A stretch of DNA of 64,000 nt from positions 1 through 64,000 of the forward strand of contig CAMDZW010000020.1 in NCBI GenBank assembly GCA_945911015.1. The letters are read 5' to 3'. Shown in pieces: positions 1-8,500 of this stretch. A program made the translations under genes and the position numbers. The notes below the pieces were generated by a model that did not search any database, was not told the DNA's origin, and worked only from the letters and a program-made list of their open reading frames with translations. Numbering within the stretch: position 1 is the first letter of the stretch; the number at the start of each line of letters is the position of its first letter. Source of the DNA: an uncultured Propionibacteriaceae bacterium (lineage in GTDB: Bacteria; Actinomycetota; Actinomycetes; Propionibacteriales; Propionibacteriaceae).

Positions 1-1610
1 TCCATGTCCATGTCGTCGCTGGGGCAGCCGACACCGTCGATGTCGAAGTCGTTCGAGCTGCGGATCTGTCCGTACAGGGTGGAGTCGACCGGCTTGAGGA
101 CCAACTTGATCCCGACCTCAGCCAAGTTCTGCACGACCATCTGGTAGGCCGCAGCCAGAGGTACTTCGACATCACGCTCGACGAAGACCAGGACTGGCTC
201 GAAGGGCTTGCCGTCCGGGCGGGTGCGCCACTGGCCCTTCTTGGTCATGCCCATCTCGTCGAGCAGCTTGTTGGCCTCATCGACGTCGTGCTCGATGAAG
301 GTCATGCCGCCTCCACCCTCGACCTCGAACTCGCTGCCCTCGGTCGCCAACGGGTGCCGGATGATGCCGATGCCGCTCATCAGGGCGTTGTTGATGTCCT
401 CGCGGTTGATCGCGTGGGAGACCGCGGCGCGGAACCGGACGTCGGCGAAGATCTCGCGCATGCCCTCGTCCTTGTGCGACAGGTTCGGACACAGCGACGC
501 GGTGCCCTGGGAGTTGGCCCACCGCCGTACCGAGTAGTTCTTGGAGTCGGCGTTCTCGAGCAGGACCTGGGCCGAGCTGAAGGCCAGGCCGTTGCCGAGG
601 AAGTCGATCTCGCCGTTGGCGGCGCGCAGGTCGAGGGCTTCCTGGCCGAGGATCTGCACCGAGATCTCGTCGATGTAGGGCAGCTGGCGCCCGTCGGGAT
701 CGGTCTTGAAATAGAACGGGTTGCGCTCCAGCGTCGCGGTGCCACTGGATGCCGACGGGGACACGACCCGGAAGGCGCCCATCACCGGCAGGTCCGGGTT
801 GCCCCACGGATCGATCCGGTCGTTGAAGTAAAGGTCCCAGGAGTCGAAGCCGGCCTTCTTGGCGGCGGCCTCAACCTTGTCCTTGTCGCCGTACTCGGGG
901 TGGAACTGCTCCAAGTAGTGCTTCGGCTTCATGAACTGGAAGCCGATCGACGGGTGGGCCATGTACTTGGGGAACAGCGGTGTCGGCGTCCCGAAGGTGA
1001 GGGTGAAGGTCCAGTCATCCACCCAATCGAGGGTCGGCCGGTTCTGGTCAGCATCGCTGTAGAAGTACGGGGCCGTCGGCACCAGAGTCTTGTTGTTCAG
1101 GAAACCCTCGACGGTGAATTCAATGTCCTCCTTGTCGAAGGGCTCGCCGTCGGACCACTTCAGGCCCTCGCGGATCTTGATCGTGTAGACCCGGTTCTCG
1201 TCGTCAACCTCGAAGGACTCGGCGATCGAAGGGGTCTGGGTCTCCTGGTCGAGGTTCCACTCCAGGAAGCCGGCCTGGGCAAAGGTTGCGATCGGGGTGC
1301 TGTTGTCGGACAGCGAGGCCGAGCGGAGGGTGCCGCCGTACTGGCCGACCGTGTCGATCGGCTGGACCACCATCGGGGTCTTGGGCAGCCGCTCCTCCAG
1401 TGGCGGCAGGTCACCGGACTCGACCAGCTTGGTCAGCATCGGGGACTCCTTGGTCGCCGCGCCCTCCGAGCCACCACTGGGGGACTCGAACGGGTTCGGC
1501 GGCTCTTCTCCGGAGCAGCCGGCCAGGGTCAGGGTTGTCAGCGCAGCAGCCCCGCCGACAGTACCGAGCAGTGCGCGGCGAGAAACCGCGGACGCAAGGT
1601 TGAAAGACAT
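1..1610 (-). CDS. ABC transporter substrate-binding lipoprotein, SBP family 5 (partial, C-terminus beyond left edge)
   Basis: Binding component of an ABC importer of the oligopeptide/oligosaccharide type, anchored outside the membrane. The ATG at 1610 follows a good ribosome site (GAGGAG) and opens an export signal with twin arginines (SRRALLG, residues 10-16) and a lipobox LAGC with Cys32. About 536 residues are visible. Text such as WSDGEPFDKEDIEFTVE and FRAAVSHAINREDINNALM is typical of the DppA/OppA fold (SBP_bac_5). The end is cut by the window edge, and permease and ATPase genes probably lie further left. It diverges from a LacI gene and sits beside nagB and a GH109-like gene, so an amino-sugar oligosaccharide is a plausible ligand. 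That ligand is inference only. Confidence 0.92.
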   Translation of the reverse strand, partial: MSFNLASAVSRRALLGTVGGAAALTTLTLAGCSGEEPPNPFESPSGGSEGAATKESPMLTKLVESGDLPPLEERLPKTPMVVQPIDTVGQYGGTLRSASLSDNSTPIATFAQAGFLEWNLDQETQTPSIAESFEVDDENRVYTIKIREGLKWSDGEPFDKEDIEFTVEGFLNNKTLVPTAPYFYSDADQNRPTLDWVDDWTFTLTFGTPTPLFPKYMAHPSIGFQFMKPKHYLEQFHPEYGDKDKVEAAAKKAGFDSWDLYFNDRIDPWGNPDLPVMGAFRVVSPSASSGTATLERNPFYFKTDPDGRQLPYIDEISVQILGQEALDLRAANGEIDFLGNGLAFSSAQVLLENADSKNYSVRRWANSQGTASLCPNLSHKDEGMREIFADVRFRAAVSHAINREDINNALMSGIGIIRHPLATEGSEFEVEGGGGMTFIEHDVDEANKLLDEMGMTKKGQWRTRPDGKPFEPVLVFVERDVEVPLAAAYQMVVQNLAEVGIKLVLKPVDSTLYGQIRSSNDFDIDGVGCPSDDMDM

Positions 1611-1660
1611 AATGAGCCTCCTCGTTCAGGTGGACCGAGCCTAAGGGGCGTGCTGCAAAA

Positions 1661-1676
1661 CTGCAACGACTTGCAG
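1661..1676. promoter_or_regulatory. Probable LacI operator, CTGCAA-4-TTGCAG inverted repeat
   Basis: A perfect 6-bp inverted repeat, CTGCAA CGAC TTGCAG, lies between the divergent binding-protein and LacI genes, with a further CTGCAA just to its left (1653-1658). On the minus strand one TTGCAG (1661-1666) is placed as a -35 with 17 bp to TAGGCT (1638-1643), so a bound repressor would overlap the binding-protein promoter. TTGCAG recurs three times before nagB. Assignment to the neighbouring LacI protein is inference. Confidence 0.5.
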
Positions 1677-1782
1677 CCAGATTGTGACATTTCGTGCCCA
1701 GATGCTGCGGAATCACCCACTCATCGGCAAGGATGCGCCACACTGGAGCCTGCTCGTCTGCCGAAAAGAAGGAGGACCCCCC

Positions 1783-2763
1783 GTGGCTGTCACCCTGGCC
1801 GACATTGCCGCCGAGCTCGGAGTGTCGACGTCGACCGTCTCGCGTGCGCTGTCCAACCCGGATCTGGTCAATGACTCGACCCGCGAGCGCATCCAGGATG
1901 CTGCCCGTCGGCTCGGCTACACCGGTCCTGGCATCGGTCGGCCCAGGACGCCGAGCGGTCGTGGTGTCATCGGGATGATGGTCCCCGACATCGTGAATCC
2001 GTTCTTCCCGCCGATCATCAAGGCAGCACAGTCACGTGCGCTGTCCAAAGGGCGGGCCGTTGTGCTCGCCGACCTCGACGAACACCCCGACGACGAGCTC
2101 GGCCTGGCCCGGATCCTGCGGGAGCGGGTGGATGGACTGATCCTGGTCTCACCTCGCGCCTCCGATGAAGCACTCGCCGAGTATGGCGAGCTTGCGCCGG
2201 TGGTCTTCGTGAACCGCCTGGTCGAGGGCATGCCCAGTGTGGTGATCGACAATGCTGACGGCATGTACGAGGCTGTCGAGCACCTCGCCGCACTGGGCCA
2301 CACCCGGATCGGTTATCTCAATGGTCCGCGCCGTTCCTGGTCCAACCGGATGCGGCGTGACGCCGTGGCGGCTGCGGCCGAGAAGCTCGGTGTCGACCTC
2401 GACGAGTTCGGCCCCTTCGAGCCTGAGGTCCAGTCCGGGGTGCGCGCCGCGGACCTGGTGGTCTCGGCAGGGGTCACCGGGGTCATCGCGTACGACGACA
2501 TGATCGCCCTCGGCGTGATGGTCCGCCTGGCCGAACGAGGCCTGCGGGTCGGGCCGGACGTGTCGGTGATGGGCATCGACGATGCCCCGATGGCAGGGAT
2601 GGCCTACCCGGCCCTGACCACGGTCCATGTGCCGGGGGTCGAAGCAGGACGGATCGCGGTCGACACCGTGCTCGGCCTGATTGACGGACAGACCAACGGA
2701 CGCATGGTGCGTCGCCTCGACACCCGCCTGGTGATCCGCAGCTCGACCCAGAGCCCCGGCTGA
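1783..2763 (+). CDS. LacI-family transcriptional regulator
   Basis: Cytoplasmic repressor of 326 residues: an N-terminal helix-turn-helix (TLADIAAELGVSTSTVSRAL, residues 4-23) followed by a periplasmic-binding-protein-like ligand domain (GVIGMMVPDIVNPFF; near the C-terminus SVMGIDDAPMA). I chose the GTG at 1783 because a GGAGG ribosome site precedes it and the HTH then begins at the usual distance from the N-terminus. It diverges from the ABC binding protein and is followed by nagB, so it probably controls both through the CTGCAA/TTGCAG motifs. The effector is unknown; a phosphorylated amino sugar would fit the context. Confidence 0.93.
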   Translation: MAVTLADIAAELGVSTSTVSRALSNPDLVNDSTRERIQDAARRLGYTGPGIGRPRTPSGRGVIGMMVPDIVNPFFPPIIKAAQSRALSKGRAVVLADLDEHPDDELGLARILRERVDGLILVSPRASDEALAEYGELAPVVFVNRLVEGMPSVVIDNADGMYEAVEHLAALGHTRIGYLNGPRRSWSNRMRRDAVAAAAEKLGVDLDEFGPFEPEVQSGVRAADLVVSAGVTGVIAYDDMIALGVMVRLAERGLRVGPDVSVMGIDDAPMAGMAYPALTTVHVPGVEAGRIAVDTVLGLIDGQTNGRMVRRLDTRLVIRSSTQSPG

Positions 2764-2792
2764 GCGACCCACAACTGACTTGCAGGACATCG

Positions 2793-2821
2793 CTGACATT
2801 GCAGCACGTTTGCAGTAGAGT
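2793..2821 (+). promoter_or_regulatory. nagB promoter with TTGCAG repeats
   Basis: CTGACA (2793-2798), 17 bp, then TAGAGT (2816-2821), ending 7 nt before the nagB ATG, which implies a leaderless transcript. Two TTGCAG boxes (2799-2804 and 2810-2815) fill the spacer and a third lies at 2780-2785. They match the operator motif on the other side of the LacI gene. Confidence 0.5.
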
Positions 2822-2828
2822 CCTCGCC

Positions 2829-3620
2829 ATGACTGCTGACTCCTCCGGACAGATCCGTACCTTCACCGCAGGCGAGCTCAAGGTTCGCGCTGCTGACAGC
2901 GCCGTGGCCATGGGCCGCGATGCCGCCGACCGGGTGGCCGAGGTGCTGCGTACCACCATTGCTGAGAAGGGCTCGGCCCGCGCCATCCTCGCGACCGGCA
3001 ACTCTCAGTACCCGCTGATGGATGCGCTGGCCGAGCGAGCCGACGAATATGGCATTGACTGGAGCAAGGTCACCGCCTTCCACATGGACGAGTACGTCGG
3101 GATCGACGACTCCCACAAGGCCAGCTTCCGTCGTTGGATGCGCGAGCGGGTCGAGGGCAAGCTCGGTGTCGGCGTGATGAACTACATCAACGGTGACTCC
3201 GGCGATGCCGAGGCCGAGTGCGCCCGGTACGAGGCACTGCTCAAGGAGGCGCCGATCGACCTCACCTGCATGGGCATCGGCGAGAACGGCCACCTGGCCT
3301 TCAACGAACCGCATGTGGCCAAGTTCGACGACGAGCGTTGGGCGAACGTGATCACCCTCGACGAGACCTCCCGCAACCAGCAGGTCGGCGAAGGACACTT
3401 CCCGAACTTCGACGCGGTCCCCGCCGAGGCCATCTCGCTGAGCATCCCGGCGTTGCTCTCGGCCACCCACGTGGTCGTCTGCGTCCCCGAAGCACGCAAG
3501 GCCGAGGCCGTCCACGCTGCGCTGAACGACGAGATCAGCACGGCCTGCCCGGCCACCATCCTGCGCAAGGCCGCCAACGCGACCCTGTACCTGGACGACG
3601 AGTCGTCGGCCAAGGTCTGA
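2829..3620 (+). CDS. nagB: Glucosamine-6-phosphate deaminase (NagB family)
   Basis: Converts glucosamine-6-phosphate to fructose-6-phosphate and ammonia in the cytoplasm, feeding amino sugars into glycolysis. The 263-residue length fits the family. Family motifs are visible: AFHMDEYVGI, and CMGIGENGHLAFNEP, where the usual GIGxDGHIAFNEP has Asn in place of Asp. There is no clear ribosome site; a TAGAGT -10 box ends 7 nt upstream of the ATG. The LacI gene upstream and GH109-like gene downstream support amino-sugar catabolism. The Asp-to-Asn change and a diverged N-terminus leave open a related sugar-phosphate isomerase/deaminase. Confidence 0.85.
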   Translation: MTADSSGQIRTFTAGELKVRAADSAVAMGRDAADRVAEVLRTTIAEKGSARAILATGNSQYPLMDALAERADEYGIDWSKVTAFHMDEYVGIDDSHKASFRRWMRERVEGKLGVGVMNYINGDSGDAEAECARYEALLKEAPIDLTCMGIGENGHLAFNEPHVAKFDDERWANVITLDETSRNQQVGEGHFPNFDAVPAEAISLSIPALLSATHVVVCVPEARKAEAVHAALNDEISTACPATILRKAANATLYLDDESSAKV

Positions 3621-3689
3621 ACACGCCACAACCGGCGCAAGATCTGAGACGGTCGCCGTACGGGCTGGGGTTCAGGAAAGCTGGTGGAC

Positions 3690-5033
3690 ATGAGTCCAGC
3701 TGAACTGCCATCCCAGCCCGTCGCGCCCGCTGCGCTGACCACTCCCGTACGGGAGCGTCCGGTGGGCGCCCGATCCGTGCGCAACCTCTGTTTCGAGCCC
3801 CGCGCCGAGGTCCGCGTCGGGCTGATCGGCACCGGACACCGCCAGCTCGGGCTGATGAAGAGCCTGGCCCCGGTCGAGAAGGCACGGGTTGTCGCCATCA
3901 CCGACCCTTCGCCCGAGGCGACCAGGACGATGGTGGACCGGTTGGTGGAACTCGGCAAGGAAGCCCCCGCCGTCCATGACGGCGAGAACGGTGTCGACGA
4001 GCTGCTCGCCCGTGACGACATCGACCTGGTGATGATTGCCACACCGTGGAACACCCACACCCCCTATGCGGTGCAGGCCATGAAGGCCGGCAAGCATGTC
4101 GGCATTGAGGTCCCGGCTGCGGTGACCTTGGAGGACTGCTGGGACCTGGTCGACACCAGCGAAACCACTCAACGACACTGCGTGATCCTGGAGAACTGCT
4201 GTTACGGCAGGCAGGAACTCTTCGCCCTCAACCTGGTCCGTTCCGGTGCGCTGGGCACCTTGCTGCACGCCGAGTGCTCCTACACCCACGACCTGCGCGC
4301 GATGCTGATGAACGACCAGGCCTGGCGGCGTCGCTCGCACATCGACCATGACGGCAACCTCTATCCGACCCATGGTCTCGGTCCGGTGGCGAGCTACTTC
4401 GACATCAACCGTGGTGACCGGTTCACCCGCATCGTGTCGATGGGATCGCCGAGCGCCGGCCTGCAGGAGTACCGCGCCAAGCATGTCCCCGAGGGCGACC
4501 CCCGCTGGGACGAGGAGTACCAGGCCGCCGACATCAACACCTCGCTGATCCAGACCGAACAGGGCCGCTCGATCGTGCTGCAGCACCAGGTCATCGGGCC
4601 ACGCCCGTACGACCGCCGCAACCAGGTCGTCGGCACCAACGGGATCTTCACCGACTATCCGCCGCGAATCTTCCTGGAGGAGGACCCGGTCCTCGGCCGG
4701 ATCAACGGTGGAGCTGGTGCCCGCGAGATGGGCCACGAGGAGTACAGCGAGGTCGAGCCCTACCTCGACACCTGGGAGCACTCCCTGTGGGGCAAGGACA
4801 ATGAGGACGCGCGTGCGGCCGGCGGTCATGGCGGCATGGACTATCTGATGCTGCACCGTCTGGTGCAGACCATGGTCAACGGCGAGGTCCCCGAGATGGA
4901 CGTCTACGACGCTGCGGCCTGGTCAGCTCCGGCAGCGCTGAGCGAGTTGTCGGTCAACAACGGCAATGTGCCTGTCGAGTTCCCCGACTTCACCCGTGGT
5001 GACTGGCAGGAGTCGCGGATCGGCATCCACTGA
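3690..5033 (+). CDS. Gfo/Idh/MocA-fold enzyme, GH109-like (alpha-N-acetylgalactosaminidase family)
   Basis: Rossmann-fold protein of about 447 residues, with a nucleotide-binding stretch (VGLIGTGHRQLGLMKSL), EVPAAVTLEDCWDLVD, and a C-terminal GHGGMDYLMLHRLVQ motif characteristic of GH109, a family that uses bound NAD+ to cleave N-acetylgalactosaminides. The ATG at 3690 has AGGAAAG nine bases upstream; a GTG six bases earlier sits too close to it. Many GH109 proteins are exported, but no signal peptide is visible here, so it should act in the cytoplasm on imported sugar. It follows nagB by about 70 bp. A plain sugar dehydrogenase is the main alternative. Confidence 0.82.
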   Translation: MSPAELPSQPVAPAALTTPVRERPVGARSVRNLCFEPRAEVRVGLIGTGHRQLGLMKSLAPVEKARVVAITDPSPEATRTMVDRLVELGKEAPAVHDGENGVDELLARDDIDLVMIATPWNTHTPYAVQAMKAGKHVGIEVPAAVTLEDCWDLVDTSETTQRHCVILENCCYGRQELFALNLVRSGALGTLLHAECSYTHDLRAMLMNDQAWRRRSHIDHDGNLYPTHGLGPVASYFDINRGDRFTRIVSMGSPSAGLQEYRAKHVPEGDPRWDEEYQAADINTSLIQTEQGRSIVLQHQVIGPRPYDRRNQVVGTNGIFTDYPPRIFLEEDPVLGRINGGAGAREMGHEEYSEVEPYLDTWEHSLWGKDNEDARAAGGHGGMDYLMLHRLVQTMVNGEVPEMDVYDAAAWSAPAALSELSVNNGNVPVEFPDFTRGDWQESRIGIH

Positions 5034-5043
5034 CCCCCCGGGT

Positions 5044-5511
5044 TCAGGCAAGCCAGTCCTTGCCGACGCTCTCCTGGATCTTCAGGCCTTCGAGCACCAT
5101 CGGTGCGGCCGAGGCCTCGAGCTTGCGGCCCAGCAGGGGGATGTTGATCTTCAGATCCGCCTTGATCGAGACCACCGATCCGGTCCCCTCCGGCGCCAAG
5201 GTGGCGGTGCCCTTCATCACCAGCGGCTGACCGGGAGCGGTCAGGGTGACCTCACCGGTGCGGCTCCGGTCGGCGGCGGGCTCACCCCAGGCGATCTCCT
5301 CGATGATCGTCAGGCTCGGACCGGTGAACTTCTGGGCCTGCTCGGGTGCACGCAGCTCACGCTTGCTGCGGGTGGTGGTGCCCTCGACACTGCACTCGTG
5401 GGACAGGGCGTGACTGGCGACCGCAACGTCCTCCAGATACTTCTGGTCGGTCAGCATGGCGAAGACGCGGTCCGGGTCCGCAGGGAACTCAGCATGTGAG
5501 GTGATGTCCAT
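5044..5511 (-). CDS. DUF2505 (SRPBCC/START-like) protein
   Basis: A 155-residue protein starting MDITSHAEFPADPDRVFAML and continuing through the helix-grip pattern of DUF2505, an actinobacterial SRPBCC family presumed to bind a hydrophobic ligand. No signal peptide or membrane segment is seen. The ATG at 5511 is preceded by GAGG at a suitable distance. It is convergent with the GH109-like gene (10 bp apart) and diverges from glutamate dehydrogenase. Its role is unknown. Confidence 0.85.
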   Translation of the reverse strand: MDITSHAEFPADPDRVFAMLTDQKYLEDVAVASHALSHECSVEGTTTRSKRELRAPEQAQKFTGPSLTIIEEIAWGEPAADRSRTGEVTLTAPGQPLVMKGTATLAPEGTGSVVSIKADLKINIPLLGRKLEASAAPMVLEGLKIQESVGKDWLA

Positions 5512-5571
5512 GTGCCCATCCTCGCACGTGCCGTGCCAACGATGTCGGAGCAAGGGGCTAGGGTCAAGACT

Positions 5572-8500
5572 GTGAGCGTCGTGGACCATGACAAGGCGGC
5601 CAAGCTGTCGCGGATCGCACAACTCGGGGCTGACGTGGCCGCACAGGTCGGGGTCGGTCCGGAGCTGGCAGAGCAGTTCCTCCGGCACTACTTTCGCCAT
5701 GTCGACGGCGAGGACGTGCTGCATCGCAGCGACGAGGAGCTGTGGGGAGTGGTGGGGTCGCACTGGGCTCTGGCCAGCAGTCGACCGGCCTCGACCTCAA
5801 CCGTGGAGGTCTTCACCCCTCGTACGGCTGAGCAGGGGTGGACGGTCCACGGGGCCACCGTGGTCCATGTGGTGACCGATGACAAGCCCTTCCTGGTCGA
5901 CACCGCGGTCATGGAGATCACCCGGCAGGGGTGGAGTGTCGGGGAGATCTATCATCCTCAGTTCATCGTGCGGCGAGACGCCGACGGCCGGTTGACCGGT
6001 GTTCTCCACACCGCGGAGGCGGCAGGGGACCCGACCGCCATCGAGGAGTCGTGGATCCACATCGAAATCCTGCCCGGCACCCATTCGGGTGCCCCGGACG
6101 ATCTGGCTGACGGCCTTCGCCGCGTCCTCCGCGATGTCGACGAGGCGGTCGCCGACTGGGACAAGATGCGTCACCGTACGGTGGAGCTGGCCGCTGCGCT
6201 CGACGGCGAGGATGCCGAGTTCCTCAGTTGGCTCGCGGCCGACAACTTCACCTTCCTCGGCTACCGGCACTACGGCATCAACGCCGATCGAAGCGGCTAC
6301 CAGCCCGAGCCCGGCACGGGGCTGGGCATCCTGCGCAGTGACACCGACCCACCGGGCGCCTTCCAGGCATGGGATCCCGACGCCACGCCGGCGCAACGCC
6401 TGATCGTCACCGAGGACAACTTCCGATCCACTGTCCACCGGGCAGCCTTTGTCGACCGGATTGGGATCCGCACCTTCGATGAGGACGGCAGGCTCAGCGG
6501 GGAACACCGCATCCTTGGCCTGTTCGGCTCCAATGCCTACAACGAATCGGTCTTCCGCCTGCCGCTGTTGCGGGTCAAGGCCGAACAGGTCCTGGCCGCG
6601 GCAGGCTACGGTCATGCCAGCCATGGCGACCATGCCCTGCGGATGACCCTGGACACCTTCCCTCGCGACGAACTGTTCCAGACCGATGCCCAGGAATTGG
6701 CCGGCATCCTTGAGAAGGTCGCCCGGTTGAAGGACCGTCGCCAGGTCCGGATGTTCGCCCGCCGCGACAGCTTCGGCCGGTTCTGGTCCTGCCTGATCCA
6801 TCTCCCGCGCGACCGGTACACGACCGAGGTGCGGTCCCGGATCCAGGCCCTGCTGGTCGCCATGGTCGGCGGAGACCGGGCTGACAACGCGCCCACCACC
6901 GAATGGAACGTCCAGGTGGGGGAGTCGGTGCTGGCGCGGCTGCATGTCGTCGTACGGGCGCCGGTCGGTGAGCAGGTGCGCGACCTTGACCTTGCCGCCG
7001 CGGAGGAGGCCATTGCCCGCGCCACTCGGACCTGGACCGATGACTTTGCCGACGAACTCGCCCGCCGGGAGGCCGACACCGGCTTCATCCGGCTCGCCGC
7101 CTCACTGCCGGAGGGATACAAGGAGGACTTCTCGGCCCACCAGGCACTGCTCGACCTGGCGGCGCTGTCGCGGACACCAACCTCGGCACCGGGGACACCG
7201 GCGTCGGTGCGGCTGGCGCTCTATGCCCCTGAGGTCGATCGCGACGAGGCAGATCTGCGGCTCAAGGTGTTCTGCCGAGGGACGACCCTGTCGTTGTCGC
7301 AGGTGCTGCCGCATCTCGATGCGCTGGGGGTCGAGGTGATCGATGAACGTCCCTACGAGGTCTTCACCGAGGGAGAGCACCGCAGCCACATCTACGACTT
7401 CGGCCTGCGCATCCCCGGTGGGCGAGCGGCGATCAGCACCGACTGGACACCGCAGGCTCGTGACCGGTTCATGGCCGCCTTCGAAGCGTCCTGGACCGGA
7501 CGGGCCGAGCCCGATGCGTACCAGAGTCTGGTCAGCAGTGCCGCGATGACCTGGCAGCAGGCAGCGGTGCTACGAGCTGTGGGCCGCTACCTGCGTCAGG
7601 TGCGGCTGCCGTACAGCCAGGCCTACATCGCCTCCGCCCTGCGCGCCAACCCCGGGTTGGCCGCTGATCTGGTCGAACTCTTCGAGGTCACCTTCGATCC
7701 CGATCGTGAGCTGAATGCCCAGCAACGGGCCGACCGTGGCAATGAACTCGCCGATGGCCTGGTCTCGGCGCTGAGGGATGTCGCCAGCCTCGATCACGAC
7801 CGCATCATCCGCAACTACCTGCGTGTGGTGCGCGCGATCGTACGGACCAATGCCTATGTGCCCGGGCGTCAGGCCTGGGCATTCAAATTGTTGCCGCAGC
7901 GGATCACCGGGATCCCCGAGCCGCGCCCGGCCTATGAGATCTTCGTCCACTCACCCAGGGTCGAGGGCGTGCACCTGCGGTTCGGTGCCGTGGCCCGGGG
8001 CGGACTGCGGTGGTCGGATCGTAGCGAGGACTACCGCACCGAGGTGCTCGGTCTGGTCAAGGCCCAGACGGTCAAGAACAGCGTGATCGTGCCCACCGGC
8101 GCCAAGGGAGGTTTCGTCGCGCAGAAGCTGCCTGCCCCCTCCGACCGCGATGCCTGGCTGGCCGAGGGCATGGCCTGCTACCAGATCTTCGTCGGTTCGC
8201 TGCTGGATGTCACCGACACGATGGTCGACGGGACAGCAGTGGGGCCGGACCGGGTGATCAGGCTCGACGGGGACGATCCCTATCTGGTGGTCGCAGCCGA
8301 CAAGGGCACCGCCAGCTTCTCCGATCTGGCCAACGGTCTTGCCGTCGAGCGGGACTTCTGGATGGGCGATGCCTTCGCCTCGGGTGGGTCGGCTGGCTAT
8401 GACCACAAGGGGATGGGCATCACGGCCCGTGGCGCGTGGGTGTCGGTGCAACGCCACTTCCGCGAGCTCGGTCTCGACTGCCAGCAGGAGGACTTCACCG

